NCBI GenBank assembly: GCA_002007465.1
Contig: LNAC01000037.1
Span: 1,234,335 to 1,298,334, forward strand
DNA from: Ailurus styani
Taxonomy: Eukaryota; Chordata; Mammalia; Carnivora; Ailuridae
Direction of reading: 5' to 3'
DNA: 64,000 nucleotides
The translations under genes were made by a program, and so were the position numbers. Under the pieces are notes generated by a model. The model ran no database searches. It was not told the DNA's origin and was given only the letters and a program-made list of their open reading frames with translations. Shown one piece after another: positions 36,363 through 50,900 of this stretch (position 1 is its first letter; every line of letters starts with the position of its first letter).

Positions 36363-36599
36363 TCTAATCCATTTTAATACCCTATGTCTTTTGGTTGGAG
36401 CATTTAGTCCATTTACATGCACAGTGAAATTTGATAGATATGAATTTAGAGCCATTGTATTACCTGTAAATTCATTGTTTCTGGAGATTTTCTCTGTTCT
36501 TTTCTAGTCTTTGTTGCTTTTGGTCTTTCTTTCCCACTTATAGTCCCCTTTAATATATCTTGCAGGGCTGATTTAGTGGTCATGAGCACCTTTAGTTTT

Positions 36600-37470
36600 T
36601 GTGTGTCTGGGAACCTCTTCATTTCTCCTTCATTTAGAGACCGAGCATGGTGTGGACCCGTGCTGATCCTCTGGGGGACCATCTTGCCCCATGTGGTTTG
36701 TCTCAGACTAGCAGCAGTCCCAGGACTGCACAACGGCTTGGAGTTTATGGTAAAGCACAGCGAAAAGCCAGCTTCCAGGTTAACTGCCCACAGGCACCTC
36801 TTCTTGTATGCTAATGAATAGGGCAGGTCAGTGTAGCCCTCCCACTTCTTTCTTCCTTGAGAGGCAGTGCCACCTCTCCCAAATATACTCCAAGAAGGAA
36901 AACTGTCTCTCCCAGCATGACCCAGGGGATCCTCGGAGGATGCTTCCATTCCCCTGCCTCTGTCCTCCATCTCCTTTACACGAGCACAACTGGGCCCACC
37001 AGGCTTTACCCTGGTGATGATGCAGACTTCTAAAACTTCAGACTTTGAGCTCTGCTGCTTGTAAAATCTTGCTGCTATAATCAGCCCCTCTCATTTTCCC
37101 AGTCAATGGTTTTAGGGAAGTGCTTTTCTTTTCTTTTTCTTTTCTTTTTTCTTTTTTTTGGGGGGGGGGAGTGCTTTACTTATGCAATCCCTCACATGCT
37201 TCTCTCTCCCTCTCTCTCTCCTCTCCGTGATCAGGGCTCCCTCCTCTTCATAGCACCCATGATTCTTATCTCCCCCAAATCACATCACTGCAACTCCTAC
37301 CTTCCATGATGTGGCCTCTTTTCTCCCTCTAGTTTTGCAGGTAGTTCTCTTAGTCCTCAGATTGATTCCCTGGGTGTTCAGAATGATTTGATGATAATTA
37401 TCTAGCTGTGTTCCAGGGAAGAGGCAAGCATAAGGTCCTCCTACTCCTCCACCATCTTCACTCCTCCTTC
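36600..37470. other. Intergenic spacer next to L1, nature unclear
   Basis: Mixed sequence with a T-run and a CTCCACCATCTTC-type motif near 37445 that can occur in L1 5' regions. It may be the 5' part of the neighbouring L1, but I cannot confirm it. Confidence 0.35.
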
Positions 37471-38360
37471 TGTATTTGTATTTATACTTCTTGGGGTTCA
37501 ACGAGCTTCTTGAATCTGTAAATGTATGTTTTGTGAAATTTTGGAAGCTTTTGGACATGATTTTTTCAAATATTTTTTCCTATCTCATTCTTTGTCTCCT
37601 TCTGGCACTCCAATTACATATATGTTAGAAATATGCATTTAATTATATGTATGTTAGATTTTTTTATTTTGTCCCATGGATCATTGCAGTTCTGTTCACT
37701 TTTTTTAATTCAATAGTTTTTCTCTCTGTTCTTCACATTGGATAATTTCAGACTAATCTAGCTTAAAATTCACTGAGTGCTTTTGTAGTCTTCAGTCTAC
37801 TGCTAGCCCTTCCAGTAAATTTCTCACATTTTATTTTTTAATTTTCAGATTTCTATTTGATCCTGTTTTATAGTTTATGCTTTTCCTCTTTGCTCATTCA
37901 TAATGAGAATTATTTTTTCTTACATTCTTTTTTTTAAAAGATTTTATTTATTTATTTGACATAGAGAGAGAGATCACAAGTAGGCAGAGAGGCAGGCAGA
38001 GAGAGGAGGAAGCAGGCTCCCTGCCAAGCAGAGAGCCTGATGCGGGCCTTGATCCCAGGACCCTGAGATCATGACCTGAGCCAAAGGCAGAGGCCTTAAC
38101 CCACTGAGCCACCCAGGCACCCTTTTTCTTACATTCTTGAGCACATTTTAATAGCTGCTTTAAAATTCTGCTAACTTAAATATTTTGATTATTTTAGATT
38201 CAATTTCCACATTGACTTTTCTCTTATATAAGAGTCATGTTTCCCTGTTTCTTAGTATATGTAATAATTTTATATCATATCAAGGGCATCGTGAGTAATA
38301 CATTGCACAGAGTCTGAATTCTGTTGTTTTCTTTCAAATATGATTTTTAAAAAATATGTC
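37470..38360. repeat. AT-rich, probably ancient L1-derived DNA
   Basis: T-rich text such as CTCCTTCTGGCACTCCAATT resembles reverse L1M sequence. It is split by the SINE at 37929-38122. Assignment uncertain; no gene seen. Confidence 0.4.
37929..38122 (-). repeat. Can-SINE, young
   Basis: Target duplication TTTTTCTTACATTC on both sides. Confidence 0.94.
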
Positions 38361-39084
38361 ATCAAGAGTTAACCTGCCTTGACTTAGACTTTATATTTTT
38401 CCCCAGTAGGAAGCAGCTGAAATTGCTGTGCATTTGTTTAGACCTGGCTACATTGCTAAGCATCTGCCCCATGTATATGTAGTTTAAAAGCCAGCCATTT
38501 AGACTGAGTTAATGCATAGAATACTGGTATTCCTTTTTCAGAGTCTCCCCTTTTCGGGGATTTTCCCTGAACCTCCATTTCCAGTAGCTGTGGTTGCTCT
38601 AAACTCTGCCCTCTGGTTTTCCAAGAAGTAAAACAAAATTTTGACAATTAGTTGCCCCATGTGGCCCTGACTAGGGTCTGTCCTTATACTAGAAGCCATA
38701 AAAATGGAGGTTAGCCACTGCCATTCTTTTTTTTCAAGCGTTGACCACCATTCTCACCCTCCTGCCCCAGTTCTGTCTATTTTTGGTTACTGTTCAGTGT
38801 CTTTAGGTAGTTGTTTGAAATTTTTTAGGCTTACGTTTGTTATCTGCAAGATGGTTAGTCTTGCAGAAGCTCCTGGTAGTTGTATTGTATTTTATTATGT
38901 GAAGAATTGGCTGAAAAATCTCCATATAGTCAGTTAGTTTGAGAAGAACTGCCTTCCTTATGAGACTTCATGAGCTCCTATAGCCAAGATCCCTAGAACC
39001 ATCCTGTTTCTACCATTGCTCAAACATGATTACTCAGCAAACCCTTGAGCCCTCTGAGCCATCTAATAGCTTATCAGTAGATTC

Positions 39085-39274
39085 ATTTTATTTATTTATT
39101 TATTCATTCATTCATTCATTCATTCATTTGAGAGAGGGAGAGAGCACAAGCAGGGGGAGCAGCAGAGGGAGAGGTAGAAGCAGAGAGCCCGATGCAGGGC
39201 TTGATCCCAGTACCCTGGGATCATGACCTGGACTGAAGGCAGCTGCTTAACCGACTGAGCCACCCAGGTGCCCT
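39085..39274 (-). repeat. Can-SINE with (ATTC)n tail
   Basis: The poly(T) tail has become (TTCA)n over about 39100-39128. Head ends GAGCCACCCAGGTGCCC. Confidence 0.92.
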
Positions 39275-40293
39275 GATTGATTTTTTTTTAATGTTGGCCA
39301 TAGGTCATTCAGTTTTATGCAAAGAACTATAATTGTTATAGTATTATCCAAATTTTCTACAATGAACATGCTTTCTTATCCTAATATAAGAAAGCAAAAA
39401 CTGTCATTTACAAATAAAGAGATCATCTATAACTTGGATACACAGGAGGAAATTTGGCATCAGCTATAACTCAGTGTCATGTGCTGAAGTCATATGATAT
39501 CAAAAAATGAATACAGTAGATTGCATAAGTGTTCAGCATTTACTAGAAGTAAAAATTGTTGCAAAATGATAGCATGTGATAGCAATGATAGCTTGTCCAA
39601 ACCAAAAGAGTCCTTAAGAGCATCTCATTCAATTCCCCACTACATTTGGCAGATGAGGCACTTTGCGATCAGAGATTAGAAGTATATTGACTAAGGCTAC
39701 AGTCAGAAAATGATAGAGAGGAGTCATCGACATAAAGAATTCTTGGATCATCAGTCTGCCCTTCAACTTCATTGTTTGGGGTTAGAACTAGTTATGTGAC
39801 TAGGACTTTTTTCTCTCTTTAATGTAGCTCTAGTTCTAAGGAAAAGAGTGGTTCTGGTTTTATTCCAATCATTTGCTAATAAAAACCGAAGTTATCAAAC
39901 ACATTTTAGAGCATCAGGACCCATTATTCAAAAGAAACGAAACACAGAAAACAGCAGATCTAGTCTAGAGAAAGCAGCATTAGAGTCTGGAGTCCTACAC
40001 ACACAGGCCTTCCTTGTATCCCAAGTGAATATACTTAATGTGAATATAGGGTTTCTTCTATTGGCCACTACTCTTTTTCATTTATAAATTACCCGTGTTG
40101 CTGGTTTGTAATTAGTTTATTCATAAATCTTATATATTATCTCCAATCATCTTCCTCAGTATGTCTAATTCCCACAAATTCTGAATCTGCTCTGTAGCAA
40201 GCAGCTGCAGCACCCAAAGGGCTCTGGGGAGCAGCTGGTAGCAGTAACAACAAGGACCGAGAAAACATTCTTAGTAAGACTTATGAAAAGTTT

Positions 40294-40491
40294 GGGGCTC
40301 CTGGGTGGCTCAGTTGGTTAAGCGGCTGCCTTCGGCTCAAGTCATGATCTCAGGATCCTGGGACTGAGTCCTGTGTCAGGCTCCTTGCTCAGCAGGGAGT
40401 CTGCTTCTCCCTCCGCCTGCTGCTCCCCCTGCTTGTGCGCGCTCTCTCCCTCTCTCTCTCTCTGTCAAATAAAATCTTATTTAAAAAAAAA
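40294..40491 (+). repeat. Can-SINE
   Basis: Target duplication AAGACTTATGAA on both sides. Confidence 0.94.
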
Positions 40492-41026
40492 AGACTTATG
40501 AATAGTTAGATGAGAATCACACAAAACCCTCAAAATATGTAAACTATTAACTATTAAACTATTAACATAGGCTTCACACTCAGCTTTTCAATTATCTAGC
40601 CCCATTCTCTCCTATAACCATTTCCCCCTTAATAAACTAGGTTCTCAAATTAAAGGCCTTACATATTAACTTTACAAGCTATGACCAGGTGTCTTTAATT
40701 AATTTATTCCATTCTTATTCATCTCGTTTCTTATTTTCTTTTTCATTCTCTTCCCTCTTACCAACTTTTCTTTCTCCTTTGATTCTTCCCTTGATCTAAT
40801 AGGATTCTATCTTCTTTGGCCTAAACCTCTCTTCAGCTACAACTACTTTTCTGCAGTATGTTTACCACATGCTACATAAGCCAAGACTAGACCTATATGA
40901 TCCTGAGCTGCAGCAGGGTAATACTTCCTCAGTTTTCTACTATTTCTTTGCTCCCATTCATTGGGTTTATTTTCTATCCCCAAAGGTAGGGACATTAAAA
41001 AAGTTTACAAATTAAACATGGTTTTC

Positions 41027-41242
41027 TTTTTTTTTTTTTTAAGATTTTATTTATTTATTTATTTGGCAGAGAGAGAGAGAGAGAGAGAGAGAGATCACAA
41101 GTAGGCAGAAAGGCAGGCAGAAAGAGAAGAAAGCAGGCTTCCTGCTGAGCAGGGAGCCCGATGCGGGGCTCATCCCAGAACCCTGAGATCATGACCTGAG
41201 CTGAAGGCAGAGGCTTTAACCCACTGAGCCACCCAGGCGCCC
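41027..41242 (-). repeat. Can-SINE, young
   Basis: Target duplication TGGTTTTCTTTT. A further copy TGGTTTTCTGGG sits just downstream. Confidence 0.94.
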
Positions 41243-41527
41243 AATGTGGTTTTCTTTTAAATGTGGTTTTCTGGGATGCCCAAAACCTCCCACTAATTCA
41301 CAAGAATTGTTGATTTATCTCGCTCTAGTTCTGTAATTATCTGTAGTTTTTAACATGGCTTTCTTTTAGGTATGCCATCTACCCACTTGCTTCTTTAAAC
41401 TTCTTTAATCTGATGTGTTCACTCAGTACATATTAGTTTAGTTGTTCCAATATGCAGGTCACTGTACTAGGTGCTGGCCAGTTTAGGGCAAGAGAAAGTA
41501 ATACTTAAGAAACTTTCCATATATTTT

Positions 41528-41571
41528 CTTCCTTCCTTCCCTCCTTCCTTCCTTCCTTCCTTCCTTCCTTC

Positions 41572-41614
<43 letters not shown>

Positions 41615-41640
41615 GCTTTTTCTTGCTTTCTTTCTTTTAA
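41528..41640. repeat. (TTCC)n(TTTC)n microsatellite
   Basis: Over 100 bp of pure pyrimidine on one strand, joined to the T-rich tail of the SINE that follows. Its length suggests instability. Confidence 0.95.
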
Positions 41641-41841
41641 AGATTTTATTTATTTATTTGACAGAGAGAGAGTGAGAGCGCACAAGCAGGGGGAGTAGCC
41701 AGCAGAGAGAGAGGGAGAGGGAGAAGGAGAAGCAGTCTCCCTGCTAATCAAGGAGTGGCCTGGGGGCTTGATCCCAGGGTCCTAGGATCATGACCTGAGT
41801 CGAAGGCAGATGCTTAAGTGACTGAGCCACCCAGGCGCCCC
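41634..41841 (-). repeat. Can-SINE
   Basis: Target duplication TCCATATATTTTC lies at about 41516 and 41842, so the microsatellite is inside the insertion and grew from its tail. Confidence 0.94.
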
Positions 41842-41899
41842 TCCATATATTTTCATATGAAGTTCTTTATAAGATAAATAACTACATCCACAGGCAGAG

Positions 41900-42010
41900 T
41901 GGTAAACACTTTAAACAACCATCCCATTTAATCCTCACAAAATTTTATAATATTATTAATTTTGCTGGCTCAGAAAAGTAAGTAATTTGCCCAAGGTCAC
42001 AAAGTGAGCT
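41900..42010. repeat. Probable MIR fragment
   Basis: MIR-type text CATTTAATCCTCACAAAATT and TTGCCCAAGGTCACAAAGTG. Confidence 0.6.
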
Positions 42011-42171
42011 GAAATATGAACTCAGCTCGCTGGTCCCCATCACTCCAAGATATAAAATCTTTAATGGGCCTTGGCTCTGGTCTTCCAAGCTTCCAAGCTT
42101 GTTGTAGTTTAACACAAATATCTTTTCTATCATTTATTCTGTCCTAAATTTCTTCTTCTGACATCTGTTAT

Positions 42172-42805
42172 AGGCTAAATTGTGTTCCCCTGAAATACAT
42201 ATGTTCAAGTCCTAACCCTCAGCAGCACATATCAAGACCCTATTTGGAGGGTTGTTTTAAATGTAATTAGTTAAGATGAGGTCATACCAGAGTAGGGTGG
42301 ACCCTTAATACAAGGTAACTAGTATCCTTGGGGGACCTGGGTCAGTCAGTTGGTTAAGCATCTGCCTTCTGCTCTGGTCATGATATCAGATCCCCTCAGT
42401 GGCCTCCCTGCTCAGCCAGGAGTCTGCTTCTCCCTCTTCCTCTGCTTCCTCACCCTGCTTGTGCTCTCTCTCTCAGATAAATACACAAAATCTTAAAAAA
42501 AAAAAAAAAAAGATAACTAGCATCCCTATAAAAAAGAAAAATTTGGACACAGACAGGGAGAACATCATGTGAAGATGGAATTATGCTGCCACAGCCAAGG
42601 AACACCAAGATTTCTGGCAAACCTCCAGAATTTAGGAGAAAGGAATGAGCAGATTCACCCTCAGAGCCTTAGAAGGAACCAACCCCGCAGACCCCATGAT
42701 TTCAGACTACTTGTCTTCAGAACTGTTCAGAGACAATAACTTTCTGTTGAAAAGTCACCCAGGTTTTGATACTTTGTTATGGAAACTGTAGCAAACTAAT
42801 GAAGT
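42172..42805 (+). repeat. MLT1-like MaLR LTR, split by SINE
   Basis: Near-complete solo LTR: AAATTGTGTTCCCCTGAAAT, TTAAGATGAGGTCATACCAG, and ending TTTGTTATGGAAACTGTAGC. No internal retroviral genes nearby. Confidence 0.8.
42331..42511 (+). repeat. Can-SINE inside MLT1 LTR
   Basis: Target duplication AAGGTAACTAGTATCC / AAGATAACTAGCATCC. Confidence 0.93.
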
Positions 42806-43004
42806 ATCTACCTAGATCAGGAATGCAAATTTCTACTGTTCTCTTTTTCTGCCTAAGACTGCAATATTCCCTTTCTCCACCTATCCAGCTTTTTAGCACA
42901 ATGAAGTAGAACCAGTTACATTGTTCCCAGCATCAGATGTGAAGAGTTACTGAATTCTCTGATCATCCACATTTGTGCATTCAAATGGATGAGGGGTTGG
43001 AAGC

Positions 43005-43200
43005 ATAAGTTTTGAAGTCAGTTTCTGCATTTACTAGCTGTGTGATTTCGAGCAAGTCTCTAAGCTTATTTCCTTACTTTGTTCAAGGCGACTAATAACC
43101 ACCACTACCACACAGGGTCTTAGGGACAATCAAGGGAGAAAATGTAATAATTTAGCACATTAGCTGGCACGGAGAAAGGGCTAAACAAAATTACTTACTA
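43005..43200 (+). repeat. MIR
   Basis: Clear MIR: TGCATTTACTAGCTGTGTGA, TCTCTAAGCTTATTTCCTTA, and CATTAGCTGGCACGGAGAAA. Confidence 0.75.
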
Positions 43201-43479
43201 TTATTTATTGTTCCTAAAACAAACTTTAGAATTTACCTTTCATGGATATTTTAAATGCACATATGTGTACTTTCTATAAGTATTATAATCTGCTGGTATA
43301 AGAGTGACTCTAGCTATGTAATATTATGTAATATTATCTTCAACCTTTGGCAGTATCTAAAATTGAGAGGAGGTAACCTTAAGCAAGTGAACTAAGAAAA
43401 TTTATATTAAAGAATCCTTGAATCACCACTGTGTCCTTTAAGTTCATTCCTAGGATTAGAAACAGCTATGTACTAGAAC

Positions 43480-43512
43480 TTAAAAAAAATATATATGTAT
43501 ATATATATATGT
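43480..43512. repeat. (AT)n-rich simple repeat
   Basis: ATATATGTATATATATATAT run. Confidence 0.85.
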
Positions 43513-43519
43513 CTAGTTC

Positions 43520-45050
43520 TAAGGAAAGAGGTTTACAACGGGGGGTAGAAAAGATATTTATAAGGTTAAATATTAAGGCATAGGCCCATGATATTTGAAT
43601 CCACATAACAGACTACCAGCTGCTAGAAGATAGAAATCAACAAAAGCGAAAAGGTACTTAATTGTTTTCCCTCTGTGTAAATACATTGTTTGGAAATTAT
43701 TATCTTCCCCTTTTATCTTTCTTGAGTTTTTACCAAATTCTCTGCGTCCTCTCTAAGATTTGTTTTGGGGGAGGTAGAAATCTAATATGAAATCTAATGC
43801 TTAGCACATTAACTTTTATTAACTTTAGATAATTAGAAATTGCTGAAACTACCACATTCTCTTTTGAAAATACAAGTGTAGTAGGATAACTTCCAAAAAA
43901 GCCAAGGAGGCATCTGTGCCTTTGCCCTTACTTCTCCTCTTCCTAGAAAACCCTCTCCTTTTCTCTCATGCTCCGTTTGGAACAGTTTCATTTGTTGTTG
44001 TTGTTTTCCCATTTCAAATGTTGCCACAGACTTAATCTTTCCACATCATCCCCACTCTCTAACCCCCATGCCACTTTGTACCTTTCCTGTGGCGTTTAGG
44101 TATTTTAATCTTTGGTTCAAATCTTAATCCTACCACAACCGTGAGAGCGGCAGAAATAAATCTCATTCTTATAAACTCTGGAGCTTTTTTTTTTTTTTAA
44201 GCAAATGTTTAATAGGTAATTAAATGAACAAACAACTGGGCAGCCTTTTAGGATGAGTCATGAATAGAATGAAACAGCTCAACATTTTTAAAAATGAAGA
44301 TCTGTAAGCATTCAAAATGGTAAAAATGAACTATCTAAATTTATTAAAATTCCAGTATATCTCTGTTGTTCTAGTTCATTCTGCCCCGCACTCACGTCAC
44401 TCATTTTTGTGTCCTTCACAGCACTCACTGTAGCCACGGTATCTCATTGTATCACAGTACTGGCACTTATCAAACGCCAAATTGCTGACTGGCTTGGAGA
44501 CTTGTCAGGAGAGGAAGTTAAGAAATAAAAGAAAGAAAGAGGAAAGAAAGAAAAGAAAAAGAAAGAAATAAAGAAAAAGAAAAAGAGAGAGAGAGAGACC
44601 GTTCTGAGAATACGCGGCCGTATTTCATATATTTGCGTTTTGAAATGGGGGTAGAATAACCAATAAATGCAAAATTCAAAATGCTGCCCCTGGTAATAGT
44701 GTTCTCGGGTCCTCAGATTGCACTTCTAACTCCGCAAGTCCTGCATGGCAAAATTAATGCCGGATTTCTCAAAGACCACGTTCTCATCACTATTATTCCG
44801 GACCCAGTTCTGGTGTCGGGCACATTGTAGATGTTTTTAATGCACCTATTGAATCCTGATTTACGCGGGATTACGAATTTAGGGGACCATCTGGAATTAA
44901 AAAAAGAAAAAAGAAAAAAATTTCATTTAGAACCAACTATATTTAGAAACCGTAACCAAACACCCAAGGTTCCAGTCTACTAACACATGGCCGGTAAAGT
45001 AGAATTTAACATGTGCTTAGTATTGAAAACGCGCTAGCTTTCATTTCACA
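43520..45050. other. Spacer upstream of RPS12
   Basis: Unique AT-rich DNA with one purine tract (44518-44600) and a near-palindrome AATACGCGGCCGTATT at about 44610-44628. No gene seen. Confidence 0.5.
44518..44600. repeat. (GAAA)n/(GA)n purine tract
   Basis: About 80 bp almost pure purine, one kb upstream of the RPS12 start. Confidence 0.9.
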
Positions 45051-45399
45051 ACAAATGTGGATCAGCCACAACACGACCCATTCGCAGACATTGAGACTGG
45101 CTTAGAAGAGAAGGGAGAGCGTGCCACGCAGGAAGGCCCAGTTAGTGGGGTCGACAAAAAATTACAACGTAGTGCGACAAAGGTTCAAACTGACTCAGCG
45201 AGGAAGTCAAGGGTCCAGGGACCTAAAAAGACAGCGCAAACGCGCGTTGGCCCCTCTCGCTTTCCGTAGAACGAGCTCTCTGGGCCTCCGAAGACCACGC
45301 CTCCGGCGGGGAAGGACCGAGTGAGGCTGCCCGCGTCGGTGCCTGTACGGCGTGTCAATGACCGGCAGCGCAGAGCCAGAAAACTAGAATACTCTCGTC

Positions 45400-45536
45400 T
45401 CAGAACCCCTTCAATCCGGAAACAGAAATTCTCGAGGCCCGGCACCACCAGAGCCACCTCTTTCATAAAAGGGATTGCACATGCGCGTAGGGGGTCCTGG
45501 GAAGCCCTTAAATACCGTCATGCGGGCACGTATGAT
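45400..45536 (+). promoter_or_regulatory. RPS12: RPS12 core promoter
   Basis: A TATA-like TTAAATA lies at 45508-45514, about 28 nt before the TOP start. Upstream there is an ETS-type CCGGAA (about 45416-45421) and an NRF-1-like GCACATGCGCG (around 45477-45487). The region 45190-45600 is CpG-rich. These are usual elements of ribosomal-protein promoters (family knowledge); occupancy is not shown. Confidence 0.7.
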
Positions 45537-45581
45537 CTCTTTCCCTGCCGCCGCCGAGTCGCGCGGAGGCGGAGGCTCGGG
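45537..45581 (+). other. RPS12: RPS12 exon 1 (non-coding, 5' TOP)
   Basis: The sequence CTCTTTCCCTGCC starts at 45537, a terminal oligopyrimidine tract typical of ribosomal-protein mRNAs that puts translation under mTORC1/LARP1 control (family knowledge). The exon ends at the donor GGG|GTGAGT (45582). It is joined to 45699, where the untranslated leader continues to the ATG. Confidence 0.88.
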
Positions 45582-45698
45582 GTGAGTCGAGGAGGTTGGG
45601 GTGGTGGTTATGGTGCTTTCGCCGCTTTCGGCTCGGGATTGGGCCTTGATTGCGCTATTTGGTCAACTGCTATTTCTTTTTTTGTTTTTGTTTTATAG

Positions 45699-45735
45699 TG
45701 CGGTCAAGATTCGGCTACACTCGTAATCCACCGCC

Positions 45736-45749
<14 letters not shown>
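45699..45749 (+). CDS. RPS12: RPS12 exon 2 (leader plus first 14 coding nt)
   Basis: The acceptor is TTTTATAG| at 45698 and the donor GAAGG|GTGAGC. The leader runs 45699-45735 and the coding part is ATG GCC GAG GAA GG. Confidence 0.95.
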
Positions 45750-48227
<2,478 letters not shown>

Positions 48228-48230
48228 GCA

Positions 48231-48236
48231 AATAAA
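48231..48236 (+). terminator. RPS12: RPS12 poly(A) signal AATAAA
   Basis: Canonical hexamer 4 nt after the stop codon. It is followed by a T- and G-rich downstream element (48260-48278), so cleavage near 48250-48257 is expected. Confidence 0.9.
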
Positions 48237-48475
48237 CTTGGTTCTTGTTCCACACCTGGTTTTTTTGGGGGGGGGGCGTCAAACAGAATAAGCTCTCTGT
48301 TAGCAAGAGAAAAGATAATCATTGTAGAATTAGCAAAATTACTGGAAACACGCTGTTTGTCTCCTCCTGGTTTCTAAATGAAAGCCTACTCTAACCAGTC
48401 AGTAAAGTGTTAGCAGCTGAAAACAGGATCATCTAAGTAAAGAACCTTACAGTGATTGTGACAGCCAGGGTTTCT

Positions 48476-48647
48476 TTTTTTTTTTTTTTTTAAAGATTTT
48501 ATTTATTTGACAGATTACAAGCAGGCAGAGGAAGAAGCAGGCTCCCTGCCGAGCAGAGAGCCCAATGCGGGCCTCGATCCCAGGACCCTGAGACCATGAC
48601 CTGAGCCGAAGGCAGAGGCTTTAACCCACTGAGCCACCCAGGCTCCC
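48476..48647 (-). repeat. Can-SINE just 3' of RPS12
   Basis: Target duplication ACAGCCAGGGTTTCTT / ACAGCCAAGGTTTCTT. Confidence 0.94.
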
Positions 48648-48649
48648 TG

Positions 48650-49890
48650 ACAGCCAAGGTTTCTTAAGTGTGCTTTTGGCACAAGGTAGACTAGACAGCC
48701 TGGGACCTAGAGAAATGAACAGAGGCTAGTCAAGTGTGGGTGTTACTTTGCAGTCCAGCAACTTGACAGCAGATTGAAAAAGCTGAACAAGTTGGTAGAA
48801 AATACTAAGGTGGGCAGGATTAGGTTTAGGCTCTGGGAAACAAAGTATAGGATGTCTGGAATTGCTTTTGGACATGTCCATTGGAAAAGGTCAGGGTGTC
48901 CATAGTGTGTGAACCCTTGGTGTTAAGCACAGAAACAGGATTATGCTAAAGTCTCCGTCTCCACAGGGAGAGTTAGCAATGATCCATGTATTTCACACCT
49001 GGACCAAGTTGGCGGAAGCATGAATTAGTGAGCCAGGTAGGATTAATGGAAATGTTAAAATTCAAATCCCTGCTAAATTGCTGCTGGGGGATACTTTGAT
49101 TTTATTTACTCTAGTTTCCTGGTATTGCTGTATAGTTACGGGGTTACGTGAAGCTAAATGGAGCCAAATTGGGTTTTGAATGGTCCCTTGTAAAATGGTA
49201 TTTCTTTTACATGTTGGGAATATTTAGGTTTAAGCCTTCTCTGAAGCCTGCCTTTAGATAATGTAGCAATGTCTAATATCACTAAGGGCTTGTTCTCTGC
49301 ATGGTATCTGCTGTGGTGGAGTGAATGGCCTCAAAAGCCCTAGAGCTAATGTAGTTCATAAAGCCTAAGGATAGTTTCCTTAGGTACTGTACCTTGGGGT
49401 CTGTTACCGTTAAATGTCAGTCCACGGTATCTGGCATTTCTAAGGAAAGGGCTTTCTATCTGCTTTGAATTCTGGTTCATAACAACACCTATGAACAACA
49501 TCTGTGGTTGAGTCATTCACTCTGGCACTGTTTAAGCTGTTGATGCAGTAGCAAAACCGCTCTTTTCCAACATTTTCTTAGGTTTTGATGGTTTGTGGGA
49601 ATTATGTAGCTCTCATGCTAGGGAGGATGATAGTACAGCACTCTGCATTTCTAGTTTTTTACTCAGCCTTCTTTTGAGAGTAGTGTGTTAGGAGAACTGA
49701 AGCTGAACCTTCCACCACTGACCTAGATCAGATTTGGTTTTTTGGTAGTTGGATATCCCCTGACCCCTCAGGTGGAAAGCCTACTCAGATCTCTAAGGAA
49801 TAATGTACCCTTGATTACATCTATACTGTGCTGTGGCTGTTTCTCAACATGGTTTCCAGCCTCTCATTGGCTTTCTTTGCTAAAATGTCA
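48650..49890. other. Intergenic 3' of RPS12, nothing recognised
   Basis: Unique sequence without a supportable exon, RNA or repeat. Confidence 0.5.
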
Positions 49891-49896
49891 GTCTGG

Positions 49897-50096
49897 GGCA
49901 CCTGGGTGGCTCAGTGGGTTAAAGCCTCTGCTTTCGGCTGGGGTCATGATCTCAGGGTCCTGGGATCGAGGCCCACATCGGGCTCTCTGCTCAGCGGGGA
50001 GCCTGCTTCCTCCTCTCTCGGCCTGCCTCTCTGCCTACTTGTAATCTCTCTCTCTGTATGTCAAATAAATAAATAAAATCTAAAAAAAAAAAAAAA
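49897..50096 (+). repeat. Can-SINE, young
   Basis: Target duplication AAAATGTCAGTCTGG on both sides is perfect. Confidence 0.95.
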
Positions 50097-50699
50097 GATA
50101 AAATGTCAGTCTGGTGACTAACACTTGTATAGTCAAATATAATCGCTTTACAGCCTTTTCCTCTTCACCTCTTAAATTTTCTAGAATTAACTTTCGTCCA
50201 TATTTTGGCACTTTGCTGCACTCTTCCTCTTCGGTTCCTTCTATTTCTCCCTTTCCACTAGACCCAGAGTTCTGTTGTGGCCATATTTACTTCTGTGCAG
50301 CCTTCCTGGGACCTTTCCTGTAGCTTCTAACGTTTTTCTAAATCTGAGTTCCTGTTTTAGTTGTGGTCAGCTCTAGTAGATAAATAGTGTGCGCTAGGGA
50401 GTACTCCATGAACATGTACCTCAAGTTCTGTATAGCTCAAAGTGAACTTGAACACCTTGAAATACTTTTTGTTAGAGGAGAGTAGTTACTGAATACCTAC
50501 TGTATCAGGCTTTGCACCAAGTGTTTACATCTACTTTACCAGTTTTCAAGGCAGAGGCGTCAGGCGTCCTCTGCACCTCTCTCTACCTTGTATAAGCCAT
50601 CAAAGACTTCATTGATTCCAGTAGCTGCTCAACTAACAATACCGTGAGTCACTGCTCACTTGGATTTAACATCCACACTGCTATTAGAGTTGGGGTTAC

Positions 50700-50900
50700 T
50701 CTATGAGCTTGTTCTGCCTGAACTGTAATTCTCTACTGGGCAGTCTACTCATCCTTCAAAACCCAGTTCAAAGGTAACTTCGACCTTATGGTTGTGATTT
50801 GTCTGTAGCTCATTTGGGACTCACAAGGGAGCTCAACCTTGCCAAAGTGCCAAGGCCAAAGCAGGTGTCATCTGAGCCAAGCACTTGATACTGTTTTTTT
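50700..50900 (+). repeat. Possible L2 fragment
   Basis: L2-like run CTCATCCTTCAAAACCCAGT, TTCAAAGGTAACTTCGACCT. Weak. Confidence 0.4.

Larger units (their letters stand above)
33535..36600 (-). mobile_element. Degraded L1 (3' UTR and ORF2 C-terminal part)
   Basis: The 3' UTR is at the left (CATACAGTGTAATATTGGTT, AGTGCTCATTTAAAGTGCCC). ORF2 follows in reverse to about 36600, with one 190-codon open remnant (34595-35167) resembling the C-terminal end of L1 ORF2. Two SINEs (33610-33803 and 35702-35899) and an AC/AT repeat interrupt it. It is 5'-truncated and cannot move. Confidence 0.82.

Noticed and set aside
45057..45698. Open frames upstream of and across RPS12 exon 1
   Set aside because: They lie in the CpG-rich promoter and in intron 1. 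They do not match the RPS12 frame and have no family match.
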